Made by a program: the position numbers and the translations under genes. A stretch of 64,000 nt of DNA from Tremella fuciformis (taxonomy: Eukaryota > Basidiomycota > Tremellomycetes > Tremellales > Tremellaceae), in contig CP136490.1 in assembly GCA_032768795.1 (NCBI GenBank), positions 7,626,001 to 7,690,000 of the forward strand. Reading direction: 5' to 3'. The notes beneath the pieces were generated by a model that saw only the letters and a program-made list of their open reading frames with translations, made no database searches and was not told where the DNA came from. Numbering within the stretch: position 1 is the first letter of the stretch; each line of letters opens with the position of its first letter. This document shows, piece after piece, positions 1 to 12,283 of this stretch.

Positions 1-343
1 CTGCGGGAAGACGATTCATATCAAAACGAGCGCGGGCAAGACGGGCGATGCGGTCGTCGCGGACGAGTGCGCGTGAGTTCTGGCGCAAAAGCCAGGGCAC
101 GGGGACCGAGCTGATGGGGAAGGAGCTGTCCGGACGAGTATCACGTCGATATGTCCACCGGGCTATTCAAGGACCTTGGGCTGGATGAGGACACGGGCGA
201 GTATCAGGTCCAGTGGTGAGTGCCCTGCCGGGGTCCCTTGGGCGACGCGGTGGCTGATGGGCAGGTCTTGTCCGGACTGCAAATTTGAGGAGGATCCTAC
301 GATTGGCGGGTGCAAGGATGATCCGAACGGTCAATATTGTTGA
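1..343 (+). CDS. RlpA-like double-psi beta-barrel (expansin/barwin-like) protein, 3' part
   Basis: The 5' end is cut by the window edge. Exon 1-72 reads CGKTIHIKTSAGKTGDAVVADEC. After an intron (73-125), exon 2 reads CPDEYHVDMSTGLFKDLG, then DEDTGEYQVQW. The DEC..C motif, the D-M-S-x-x-L-F segment and the terminal V-x-W are the hallmarks of the double-psi beta-barrel fold in secreted fungal expansin-like, loosenin and cerato-platanin-associated proteins, which bind or loosen wall polysaccharides. Two endings are possible. Either translation stops at 217-219, right after the VQW, or a 49-nt GT-AG intron (216-264) adds a cysteine-rich tail ending at 341-343. The second is drawn here. Family assignment is fairly sure; the tail is uncertain. 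Confidence 0.65.
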
Positions 344-503
344 GATTGAACTGTGACTTACAGGAAGGCGGACATGTCGAGTGTGAGGTATCCCTTCATC
401 GTATGGTTAGTCAGCCAGATATGTCCAAGGTAGCCTATACCCAATGGCATTATACCCGGAAACCCAATGTCTATCGCTCTATGCTTTTATGGGAATCCTG
501 TCT

Positions 504-1579
504 TCAAGCTGCTGGCGCGACCTTCTTCGGCTTGACCAGCATCCACCACACCACCTGAAACGCTCTCAGGCCCGCCAGCAGACCAAGCGTTCCCGCGGAG
601 CCTGCTCGGGTCTGTAGTAGTGCACGGGAGAGGAAAGCGCCGATAAAGACTGCCGATACACCGAAGATTCGAATGTCTCGCGAGTGCACGGGGCCGAGGG
701 TAAAGAGGCCCGGATCGTTGAACAGCTCGACCCAGGTGGTAGTCAGACTGAGCTTTGTCAGCTGTACCCTACTCGAAGTGTGACATGGATTCTCACACGA
801 CGGTCGTGTTCATAGGTGTGGCCAAACGTTTCCCCACAATCCCCTGGACACCGATAGATGCGGATATAAAGGCCAAAGCGAGCATTCCGACGGCATTGGA
901 CCAGGAGGGGTGATCGCGATCGCTAAACATTAGCTAAAGAGCAGGATTACACCGATCGTGAGAAGCAGCCTCCCAACTGACATCGCAACACCGCTCTGAC
1001 CGCAAAAATGGGCACATAGTGACCCGGCAATGGCGAAGAGCACCTGAATACAACTGGAGACAAGCATCCACGAGCGCTTCCTGTTGCCCATCCGGTCTCC
1101 GAGGCGGCCGATGGTGGCACCGCCGAGGAATGCTGCAAGGGAGACGAGTGCCTGTTGGTCGTATTTTTGGAATCCGTATGTTCTTTCTGGGGGCGAGGCA
1201 AAGGTGCGGGCGAGAGCAAGGCCGAGCTGGGCCAAGTTCCCTCTGAGCAGTCAGCACTCAGTCCCCTTTGGTATGCGATTCGTGGCCTCAAACCTGACGG
1301 AAGACTCACGTCTGGAATCCGCACCAAATGAAACATGCCTGTCTGTCAGCGGTGTCGCAAGACAAAGGATCAATTGACGGAGAATGAAGGCGCAGATGTG
1401 AAGCCGTTCAAGAAGCAGGCGTATATGGATATGGGGTCACAGGCCTTGGGATCCACTTCGAGGTCGAGGAAAGACGTTGCTCGTTGCCAGATAGAAACGT
1501 CGCTCTTGATAGGACCTCCATCTTCGAGCGAAGAGGGGGTGGCGCGGGATTTATCCGACGCCGTTTGGGGCAAGGCCAT
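504..1579 (-). CDS. DUF1275 (YoaK-family) integral membrane protein
   Basis: Five exons, by frame continuity: 1579-1379, 1338-1310, 1242-982, 922-797 and 747-504, giving about 286 residues. The order of motifs is typical of fungal DUF1275 proteins: an N-terminal FLDLEVDPKACDPISIY, then NGFTSAPSFS, WCGFQTGN (the family's conserved QTGN), ALVSLAAFLGGATIGRLGDR, DRDHPSWSNAVGM, and a C-terminal GTLGLLAGLRAFQVVWWML. Several hydrophobic segments indicate about six membrane spans. The function of the family is unknown; it is often called a membrane transporter-like protein without proof. Two introns use a weak GTCAAT or GTCAGT donor. The gene is divergent from the helicase gene that starts at 2154. 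Confidence 0.85.
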
Positions 1580-2153
1580 GGCGGTTTGGGGAGGATTCCG
1601 AGGTGATGAGTGGGCGTGAGAGGCTTGTCGAGATGGTTATGAGCTTGTTGCCATGTCAAGATTGCTGTTATCACGAAGTACGAAAACAAGGAAAACGATG
1701 GCGAAATAGTGAATCGGAACGAGTCGCAGGGTTTTTATTTACTCCTGGCGTCGATCTCCGAGATCTCATCATATCACGTGACCCGGCAATGCCCATTCCA
1801 GCAACTATCGTCTTTGGCTTGCGTCTCGCCTTGCTGCACTTGGAAGGAAATGACCGACTGCAGAGATCGAAGCCTGCGTTGAAGAGGACAGATAGCTGAT
1901 TGCAGGCTCAGACCGGCCGTCGGGGAAAAGGGGGAAACGGAGAACGCTCGGATCGTCAACTAGCGCTTGTTTCATCACCTTCACCATCTCCATCACCATC
2001 ACAACCCCCTTCTGACCGTGCCTACGTCAACACTGATTTTCCTCTCTGACTGCCCCTTCACTGAGCCCGGACAAGCCCGAGGGCACTCATTCAGCTTACA
2101 GCCCGCAGCAGGCATGTTTATCTTCGATTTACCATTACTCTCGTCGCGCAAGA
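1580..2153. promoter_or_regulatory. divergent intergenic promoter with E-box
   Basis: This gene-free stretch separates the divergent DUF1275 and NFX1-type helicase genes. It contains a perfect palindrome TCACGTGA at 1774-1781, the core site of bHLH factors such as Cbf1 or Pho4. It lies about 200 bases upstream of the DUF1275 start. Further right is a CAT/CAC-rich run (about 1970-2000) with little else. Which gene the E-box serves is not known. Confidence 0.4.
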
Positions 2154-5100
2154 ATGGCCAAGAAGAAAGGCCTGACGGCTCCGGTCTCGCCCATGCCGTG
2201 TCAGGCGGCCAAGACTCGACGCGGGTGTCAGCTTGGGCAGCAGTGTCCCTACAGTCATCACCCATATCCTACGCCTCCCGCAACACCGAGCCTGCTGAGC
2301 AGCAGCAGACCACAGTTTCTAGGCCCCCATACCTCGGCGCCGACAGCCCCTCCAGCGAAGTCTCAGGCGAAAAGCAAGAAGAAAAGGACTGTCCCCGTCG
2401 TTGCGGGAATCGATCGATATGCTGTAGCGGCGAACACCTCATCTCGAGAGATTCGAGGCATCGCGCAGCCTCTCGTCAGCCATGGCTCTGGCAGGCTGAC
2501 TATCTCAGCTGTGTCTTTGGGTGGGCCGGCGGCAACAACGATGGGCGTAACAAGTCTCACGGCTGTGGTGAATGTCGAATCAGCCCATGGTGAGCAATCA
2601 GAGGTCTTACCGAGGGGGCTGATATAATACTGTAGATTCACACGACATCGCTGGGTTGCCTGTGGTGCCGACCAACCCCGAGCTCATACATCCTCATTTG
2701 ACGGCACTGCCTGCCAATTATCCCGGCTCTCCCCACCACCTGGCACAGGACTCCATCGAGAAGATGTGCGTATCACGTTCCATGCCTCACGGTAGCTCAT
2801 CGCAGATTGGATGTGCAGTATCGGCTTCTGCGTGCCGATGCGACGTACACTTTCAAAGCAGGCGTCTCTTGTCTGATCAAGGCTTTGGGGCATCCACCAG
2901 GCAGTCCAGAGCAGTTTCACCGTGTGTCTACGCCCACAACCCAAATGTCTGACTCAACAGCAGTGGCCCGCCTTATCAAGGACGGAGGAGGCCAACTCTC
3001 AACCCAAATGGAGGGAGACAAGGAGTCAGTCATACGATCCTTGAGCGTCCCGATGGCATCAATCGCTGAGATGCAGCTCCTTGCCTGTCATCACCAATGT
3101 CGAATACGTGGGATTTGGCTTGGATCCCGCGTATGGCTTCACGGTGCGAGTTCGGGTTGATGCCCCACCTGGACCACCGAGGAGCAAAAACGGCTTCCTC
3201 CGTTGGAGGTTCTGGAACGAAAGCCAAAGGTTGCCACTGGGCGGGCTGGTGGCTATCGTTACCCAAGAGGCGGACGGACAGATCGACATATCCCTCGCGA
3301 TGCTTGCTACGTGTGAGTCAGTCTCCTCGATACTGCGATACTGTATATCGCTGACAGAAAGACGCCCCGGGTATCAAGTTCATTGACCGGTCGGAAGGGG
3401 TCCCAGGCTTAGAATTTGACTTGGCATTTTGTGACCCTCGCAAGGCTCTCCGTGCAGCTCAAGGCATTTCTGGCGCACAAGGGGCGCCGGGTGTCACCCG
3501 ATTACTTGTCGAATGCCCTACTCTGTGGGAAGCTGTTCGTCCTTTCCTCGAGTCCTTGAAAGCAATGAACTCGGCAACACTCCCATGTGCTCGCTACATC
3601 AGACACGGTGATCTCAGTCACGCTCACATTGCACTACCCGGCTATTCGTCCCTGCCGAGCTTTCAATGGAACATGGGAAGTCTTCTCAAACCGAATACTG
3701 CGGCTGTCACCTGTATGATGGACCCGCGGTCCCCCAAATCAGTCGCCTCTGCCCGGGCCACACTTCATGCAAGCGGCAAGCTCGATCAGAGGTCGGTCCG
3801 TTGAAACCCAAACCACGCAAGTGCTGATTTGAAGTCAAAGCGATGCCGTGATAGAGGCGATCACAAGGGAGATTGCTTTGATACAAGGTCCCCCAGGAAC
3901 CGGCAAGGCATGTCCAACCTCCGGTACTGTAGCAACAGGGAGCTGATCATGTAGACCTTCACTGGTGTAGAGTTGCTGCGGCTCCTGGTCTCGAACAATG
4001 TCGGGTCAGCCCAAAATCTTACTGTCGAATCGTTATTGATGGCTCAGTCCCATCATGCTTCTTGCTTACACCAATCACGCCCTTGATCATATCTTGCGAG
4101 CTGTGATCGACAGCAATGTAACCCAAGCAATTGTTCGCCTCGGCGCGAGAAGTAAAGACGAGATTGTTTCCAGACGATGTCTGAAGTCCCGCGAGAGGAG
4201 TCGCAAGAAGTCGAAACTCCACAAGATCAAACGTGCCCAAGCGATTGTGATGCGCGGGCTCGAAGCTGTGAGTTCTGCGCTTCAAGCGATAGTAAGAAAA
4301 AGAATGACTGTTCCAGCAAATGAAGCAGATGATATCCGCAAATCTTGTCCGTACCGAGCCGTCGCCAGAGCAGGTCAGGACTTTTATGCACGCTAAATAC
4401 GCTCCTCATATCCGAAACATCGATTCGCCTCCTACGTGGATCTCCGAGGGGTTTCAACATCAATTGGCAGAAGTGTTAGACGACTGGCAGAAAATCGGAG
4501 GTCAGCCTCCTGCCCGCACGCTGTGGGACTACTGGCTCTCTGGTCGAGACATCAAGCTTCTCGAAGCCCTTGGGGGTCCTTTACAACCGCAGGCGGAGGA
4601 TTCACTGCTCGAACTCACCAATCGTTTTACAATTTTGGATGTGCTGGAGGGAAGCAACGCGATTGACGACCAGTGGTCCAAACTATTCATCAGCTCTCCA
4701 ACGCTAGCTCCACCCTCCCGCTTCCCGGATGCTAGCGTCCAAGAAGATGACTTGGAGGGCTCGGGCCCCGAAGGGCAGCTCACTCTCGATGACGCCTTGC
4801 AATCGAAGCGAGCTTTTCTTGCCTTCTTCAAACTGCCCTTCCTCCCAGGAGTGTCCACATCCTGCCGAGATTTGGCATTGCTTTCGGCCGACCATTCGGT
4901 ATGGAACTGGTCATTCGGGGAGCGCCAGCGTTTTGCGACCAGCACCAAGATTACGGTCAAAGCGACGCTCGATGAGGTGTACAATTCTCGAATTGCTTCC
5001 CTGGTCAAACAATACGAGGAAGTGCAGGCCAAGCATGATCGGGCGAGGGACGAGGTAATTATCGCCACTCTACATTCATGACTCAGGCTCATGGTCAGAT

Positions 5101-8100
5101 TAGGTTATCGATCCTGCAGAGTATGAAAGTGGTTGGTGCTACCACAACTGGCGCCGCGAAGCTTGCAAACGTGATTCAAGTGCGTGGGGTTAATAGACGC
5201 GTATCATGAAGCTGATGCCAGTCATGGGGCCCGAAAATCCTCATTGTTGAGGAAGCTGGGCAGGTGCTTGAAGCGCATGTTCTTGCCAATCTCTGCCCAA
5301 GCATCCAGCATGTCATAGCCATCGGTGATCCCTTGCAGCTCCGCCCAATCGTCAATTGCCACGGTGAGGTTCAAGACTCGGTAGAGGTATGCGGTCTGAT
5401 GACAGATTTCTCCATGAACAGTCCAAAGGGCAAAGAGCTGTATCGCTTTGATGTCAGTCTCATGGAGCGTCTGGCGGCCGCCGGTCTGCCCATGAGTCAA
5501 CTGCTAGTTCAGAGGCGGATGAGGCCAACTATTTCGTCTTTGATAAGGTGAGATGGGGTCGAACACCGTCATCTTTTCTCACCGGCAGAAATACGCTGTA
5601 TCCCCGTCTCATGGACCATCCCCTCGTCTGCAAATATCCATATGTTCAAGGCATGGGCAAGAATGTCTTCTTCCTGTGAGTCAAGCTTGCCGACCCCAAT
5701 GAGATGCGATGCTTAGCCAAGCGACCATCGCCACGGCGAAAGCAGAGGCGGGAAAGACGGGACGAGCAAATCAAACGACTTCGAGGTCGAAATGGCATGC
5801 GACCTTGCTTTACACTTTCTGAAGCAAGGGTGTTACTCTCAAGAAGGCGATATTGTCCTCCTGGTGAGCTCCGCGGCCAACTGATCTCAGTACTAGCTGA
5901 TAATCAGTGCGCCTATCTTGGGTATGTGCGCGACTTGCGGCAGTAATAGCTCACGTCAGGCAACTGAAGAAGATGCAACAAGCGCTGGCACAGCGACGGG
6001 TCACCGTGGTACTAGACGAACGGGATCAGCTCGAGCTCAGTAGGCAGACCGGGGAGGGACACTCCGGTTCAATGCAGCCCAAACATGTCAACGCAAACCA
6101 ACAAGTGCGCCCAATCGGATGAAATGGCTGAGATGCTGATCCCCGACAGATCTACCTTCGCACAGTAGACAATTTCCAAGGAGAGGAAGCGAAGATGCGA
6201 GTTGTTCAGAAGCAAGCAGCGGCTCAGCTTATCATTAGTGTGATCTTATCCCTGGTTCGCAATGACGGCAAAGGGAACGATGCGGCTCCTGGGACGATCG
6301 GCTTCTTGAGTGTGAGTGTAGTGCATTTTTCGTCCCAGCCTGATTCCTGACAAATGAGTTCAACAATCGAGTGAACGTCGCTATGTCCCGAGCGAAGCAT
6401 GGGATGTATATCATGGGAAACGCCCCTCAGCTTGCTAGTCGCAGTGAGATGTGGCGTAGCGTCGTCGGGGATCTGAAGAAGCTGCAGGCTCTCGGATCGG
6501 GTTGGCCACTGGCATGCGCCCTGCACCCTCAGGAGCAGATATCGGCTTCGGAAGCGGGCGATGTGGAACGACTCGCGCCTGACGGTGAGTAGACCCCCAC
6601 CGGGTCCGTCCGAGAGCTTTCTGACAAAACAGGCGGATGCCAAAGACCATGGTACGTACATGGACTATTGCGGCTGAACTGTGACCTGATGTCCTAGCGA
6701 GAAAGACATGGCATGCGGTCATCGTTGTCCGCGAAGGGTAAGCCCTCTTGTCTTCCCATCTGCGCTTTCCTGATTTGCAGTGTCACCCCGACGATCCACA
6801 CCATCGGCATGTGAGATGCGAAATGCCGTGCGAGCGCAAGCATGCCGCTTGTGGGCATGCTTGCCAGAAAGAATGTCATGCGGAGTGTGGTCCGTGTACG
6901 ATCCCACGTGGGCCATACCGCCTGCCTTGCGGCCATATTGTCGAGGTCCCTTGGTGTGTTCATCATTCAGCACGAGAACATCTGCTCATTGTTCATAGCT
7001 ATCAGACAAGTGCTCTTCACACCGTTCGCTGCGCAGAGCAGGTCGAGAGACAGTCGACCAAATGCAAGTGACCTCATCACAGACTTTCTCATTGGACTGA
7101 CATGTAGGCGAGCATCTGATTAGTCTTGCCTGCGTACGTAAGGATGTCTCTGCGTCGAGCACAAGCTAATGCTTAGGGTGACGACGTGCGCAATGTCACG
7201 TGTGCCGCAACTTGTGGGCAGCCGACTGATTGCTGCGGCAAGCCATGCCTAGCCAAATGCGGGGACTGTCAGAAGCTCAATCTTGTGACGGCAGAGCAGT
7301 CTCCCCCCGAAGAGCCTTGCGCACATGCGTTGGAGGAGAATGCGATTGGCCCGATCATCCGAAGCAAACACGCCTCTCATCTGTGCACCGATAAGCACCC
7401 GATCTGCAATCACCAATGTGGCGTGTCCTGTTATGGGCAGACCGAGCACCCGCCATGCCCGGAGAACTGCATTCAACAGTGTTCTCATAAAAGGTGTGGC
7501 AAGAGGTGTGGAGAGCTCTGTGCGCCGTGTGAGTGCGTGGTGATCGTGGCAGACTGGAGCTGACATATATCTCAGGTGAGGAGCCGTGCACATGGCAGTG
7601 CGAGCATCACAAATGTGCTCTTCCTTGTTTCATTGTCAGTTTTCTTTGCGCTTGCGCTGTTCCTGCTTTTCAGCTCACACTCAGCCCTGCAACCGGTTCC
7701 CGTGTGACGAGCCATGCAACGAACACTTGGCATGCGGCCATCCATGCCCTTCAAGTAAGTCTTGGGAACACCACAAATGCCATGTTGATATCAGTTTGCG
7801 GCGAGCCCTGCGACCGTCAAGTCTGCACCAACCTAGAGTGCAGCAAGAGCAAACGCCGTCTGTGGCAGCAAAGGATTGAGGGATCAACAGGTCTTACCTT
7901 GCGTGAAGCTTGTGAAAGTGCAGAGACCATTCGACTGCTCACACTGAGCTGCGGACATGCCTTCACTCCGAGCTACCTCGATCAGCATGTCGGACTTGAC
8001 CTGCTCTACGAGGTCGAAGCTCAGCAATCAGGAGGTAGCGGCTACACCGGCCTCAAACGACTCCAGTCTACATCAGTTGGAGCACCATGCTGCCCTCTTT

Positions 8101-9368
8101 GCCTGGTTCCCATCACCTCGCCGCGATATGGACGCTTAGCCAAGTGGACCCTCTTAGACCGCCAGATACAGCTCAGCATCTCTATCGCCGAGAGTGCGGT
8201 GAAATCTCAACGCCATGCGGCCAATGACATCGATCATCTCCGTCTCGCTCGTACCGTCAGATTCTCCCTGACAGCGGCTAGTCTCAGCCGGCATCTTCGC
8301 CTGCCTGATCGAGCACAGATCGACGCCCTCTTGCGTCTTCACCCGAGCGACCAAACCGCAGTTCCGGCTGAGATCTTTCACGAGAAATGCGGGGAGATAT
8401 TTACCATCACTGGACCGCTCGCGGTGACTTGGAGGAAAGTGACCTCTGCGTCTTTCGCAATATACAAGAGCTTCGTCAAGATTGTCAACGCGGAGGATTC
8501 GCCTTATCTTCGCGCCACCCGATCCATCTCGGAGAAGGAAGGCAAAGCTTCTCTCTGGCAGCCCACTGCGACAGACAATAATCACGACTTCGATCTGAGC
8601 AAATACGATCGCGATGTCTGCGGCGTTCGAGTCTCAGCTCTTCTCGACTCCGTGGACATCCGTCTTCAGCTGTCCTCTCTCGCCAGGGTATTCGCGAGCA
8701 CGATCGCCGCAATTCTACCACCTCTAGACGCACCAAAGCCAGATGAACTGTGGCAAGCCCGCCGGGAGATGTCTGCTAGGCGATTCACCATTCTAGCCCT
8801 GGCCATTCTGCGTAGCGCAAGGCGAGACGTCGATTTGGCAGTCAATCTCGGTACGAGCCATGAACTACACCGGCTCGTACTCCGCGCCGAGGTCGCCGCT
8901 GCCGAGGTGTCTTACCACCTGAACCGCCTCTACACGCTTGTCGACCTGGACGGAGGGCAGGCGCAAGACCCTTCGCTGAGGAAGAATGCGGTCGAGGGCA
9001 TTGCCGAGGCGCGGCAATACGCGGAAGAGAGGCTGGATAAGGCTTTCAAGCGGTACGAGAGCGCGTTGGCGACAGCGGACGATCGGTTCAAGATGGCCGC
9101 TGAGCGTGTGGCTGACATCGTCGGGCTCGAGTGGAAGTTTTTCAAGGGGACCCTCAGGGCTGATGCCCTGGGTTACAAGACGATCATGGGGAGCGAGTTG
9201 AGCGAGGCAAAGAGCATCTTGAGGTATCTAAGTCGTGGCGAATGTAAGGCGTCTTATCGTCAGCTGCTTGACGCTGACGGTCAGAAAGAGTCGAGAGACA
9301 GTGCTTCGTGTACAGATGGCAACGCGAGTCCGAGAGACAGAGGGGATCCTCAGTACAGTATACCGTAA
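2154..9368 (+). CDS. ZNFX1/Hrr1/SAD-3-type SF1 helicase with CCCH and NFX1 zinc fingers
   Basis: This large multi-exon gene encodes roughly 1,900-2,000 residues. Near the N terminus is a perfect CCCH finger, C-x8-C-x5-C-x3-H, just after the start MAKKKG. The SF1 (UPF1-like) helicase core follows: a Q-like LDQSQSDA, Walker A GPPGTGKT (about 3885-3960, split by a GC-AG intron), LLAYTNHALDHIL, motif II VEEAGQ (about 5245), IGDPLQLRP, QRRMRP, VDNFQGEE, and NVAMSRAK (about 6372). From about 6700 to 7850 runs a Cys/His-rich array of NFX1-type repeats (CGHACQKECHAECGPC and similar), then CPLC and an alpha-helical tail to the stop at 9366-9368. Known relatives are animal ZNFX1, S. pombe Hrr1 (RNAi RDRC complex) and Neurospora SAD-3, so a role in small-RNA silencing or RNA surveillance is inferred. 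Internal introns are short and many were not mapped base by base. Confidence 0.85.
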
Positions 9369-9565
9369 CTAGTTCTCAGAGATTGAGCGGGCTTGGCGAT
9401 TCTAATCATACGCCGTACTCATAACATATCTTTTGGGGGACGCCAAAGCAATGTTCACAGGATATCGATGCATGGCCCGCACAGCCGGCTCAAGAGAAAA
9501 AGAAGGGACGCCCCTGTGGCAGGGCCGGGTCTGCCATGATTATACTCCATATGAACATCATGTCG

Positions 9566-12283
9566 TCATTGGGTCGTCATGCTCGTCAAGAGATTTTGAT
9601 CATCACGTCGTGAGTCGAGGGATCTATGCCGTTCTATGCCGCTCAGGCTGGGGTCGGTGAAGCTATCGCTTGAGCGGCTTGACTGAATCAGCTCAGCCAC
9701 ATCGTACCTCATACGACACAGCAGCTCACCTGGAGTCGATGGCCGCGAGCCGAGCTTGGTGAACCCCAGCATGTCCCGAGCAAACTTGGGTGGCGTCAAG
9801 CCCCGACGACGCGGCAAATCCTGGTCTTTGACCTTTCTCGGCGTGCTGGTGGCTGTCGGCTCGAGAACCCGGTGATCCTTCCCGATCACAGCCTCCACTG
9901 TGCTCGTCGTCGTCTTCGGGGGTGAGACTCGGCGTACAGGCAGGAAGCTCCGCTTGGTGGGCGCAGTAAGCGGGACCGTTGGCTGATTATCGGGCAGCGG
10001 TGATGCCGATTTCGGCGGAGTTGTCAGAGCCGTTCGTGGCTGCGGCGATATCGTCTTGGTCTCGCGTTTCCTAGCCAGGCCCCAACCCTCTTCGGACAGT
10101 TCTTCTGCGACCTTTTCAAGTGCCTGCACCAAGGGGCTACTTTCGCGACTGGGAGGCGGCGAAGACAAGCCGTGGTGACTGTACACAGACGGTGAGCTTT
10201 GCGTCGGTCGCTTCTTCGGGCGATCATCGTATTCCGACGTGGCGACCGAGTCTATACTCATCAAACTCGAAGGGCGAGGGAGGCTGGTGCTGCGAACGCC
10301 ATGGGCAGGTTGCGGAATACGACTCGCATGCAGGTCGTTAGAGGCGCCTTGGAGATGAGGGATGGGACTGCGACCTGCGCCTCTCTTCGTGCCCCTGTAT
10401 GAATTCGTCTCGGCAGAAAGGTGAACAGCGGGCGGGGCTGTGGGAGCTCTCGGAGTGCTCACATCTTCTTCCGAGGTGTAACGGAGTGCTCGAGCTGGTG
10501 TAGGGGTAGGGGCTGATACTCGAGACCCATCCAGTGGAGAGTGATGACCGGCTTCCACCGCATCTGATGCGTGTCTCTGAGGTGATTTGCGTGGTTGGCC
10601 CGCCGCGTCGCCGTGCTTTGGTGATCCCTCGCTCGTTCTCCGGTTGGAGAGATGCAAGGGCGGAGGTCGAGACGGCGGCCGGATCGCATTCTGAGAACGC
10701 GGTGTTGAGCGGGACAAGATCGGCTCTGGTTCCATCGGCGGGGTTGCCAATGGTCCCGCAACCGGTTTGGCAACTGCTATCTCGCGAAGGGCCATGTCAC
10801 GAGCAGCCTGCTTCTTCAGCTATACCCAAGACAAATAGCTCACCCATCCCGCCCATTTCATTTGGTTCAAAAGCATGAAGTGCTGCTGGCCCCCGACGAC
10901 CATCCCAGGGCGTACAATGCGCATGAATCCGATCACCTCTTGAGCTGTGAAGCCGTACTTGTAAATGAAGTATGCTTGCAGGTGAGATAAACTCTGCCTA
11001 GTAATCCGTTTTACTGACCTCCGATGAGGACACCGGTGCGCCCCAACCCTGCTTTGCAATGCACGGCGACCTTCTGCCCCTTGCCTTCGATCACGGTCTC
11101 ACTCATGGTGATGAATTCGCGGATGATCTCGTCTGTTGGATTTGAGCCATCATCGAAATACATCTCCATGTGATCAATGCCGACATCGATGAATCTTTTT
11201 CGATCATACCTTGACCTTAGCAAGAATCGTGATCTTCACAGATATGAAGCTCACAACTCGTCATTTAGCCTCACCACCAGACCCACATTCTCTTGCTTGA
11301 AGAGGTCCAGGACGCACGCCAAGGAGTGCTCGGTGTTGACACCTTTCGATAATTGTTCCCAAGTAGGCATGCGAGGCCCGCCTCCAGGTGAGGAAGACCG
11401 CAGACCCGGCCGTCTGGCCGCTTGAGTTGCTTCACGAGCTCGCCGTTCCGCAGCCATTGCCCACTGCTCTTCCATAGGCGATGCGAAAGGTATGAAAGGG
11501 CCAAGTACGTTCAAATCGCCGTTACTGGGAGTGAGCTGGGTCGAGGGGAGTGTAGGACTCTTACTGGACGGTCTCATAATATTGGTATACGTGGGCGTCG
11601 AAGTCGGCGAGATCAATCAGGCTGTATCTTCGGGCCTTCCAGATACCATACAAGCAATCCTACTGCTCAACCTCGCGTGCTGAGAATGATTTGGCTCGTA
11701 CCTGGATGGACAGCGAGTAGTCACTGGGACCACAACCTGCATCTCGAAACGGCATGACTTCCCAAGAGTTGATAGGAGTGAGCGCCTGGTGTGGCTCCAG
11801 ATGCTGAACGATCATCTAGCCGGGTCAGCGTAGGCTGGTGCGCACGCTCAGGCGACAAACCCAATAGAGAGCAACCACTAGCATCATGTTCGACTTGGTT
11901 TGAGGGTCCGTGGTAGTGTACACGCAAAGCGCTCGACGGCTCTTTGTGCGCTGACGCTCAGCCGATGCCTAAAAGGTGGACCGGGCAACTCACCTCCAGC
12001 TCGTCGTGGATCCTTATGCACGCCGTGCAAGTATACGCGAGGTTGAGGGGTCCATGATCTTTTGCGAAGCTCACGTAGTCCATTTCTTCATCCACTGCGA
12101 GTTACTCCTGCTCACAGTGCTGAAGAGACCGGACTCACACGAGAGAAGGTCGCAGGCTTTGCCATTGTTGGGATGAACATAAGGGCTCCGCAAGTGCGCG
12201 GCGACCTCCTTGTTCGTGAGAGTCGTGAACACGAACCGGTCGCTGTATATGGCGACTGGATTTGGGAAGGGCCGGCCCGACAT
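9566..12283 (-). CDS. CDC14: Cdc14 dual-specificity protein phosphatase
   Basis: The start [17 protein letters not shown] at 12283 opens the non-catalytic A domain ([18 protein letters not shown], then [17 protein letters not shown]). The B domain carries the signature [10 protein letters not shown] around 11031-11060, preceded by [17 protein letters not shown] and followed by [22 protein letters not shown]. The catalytic Cys and Arg of CX5R are intact. Cdc14 dephosphorylates CDK sites to drive mitotic exit and cytokinesis, and shuttles from the nucleolus. The C-terminal exon (10795-9566) is a long, Ser/Pro-rich disordered tail with many SP sites, a likely regulatory region. An extra segment of about 45 residues lies in the linker between the A and B domains. 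The gene is convergent with the helicase gene. Confidence 0.92.
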
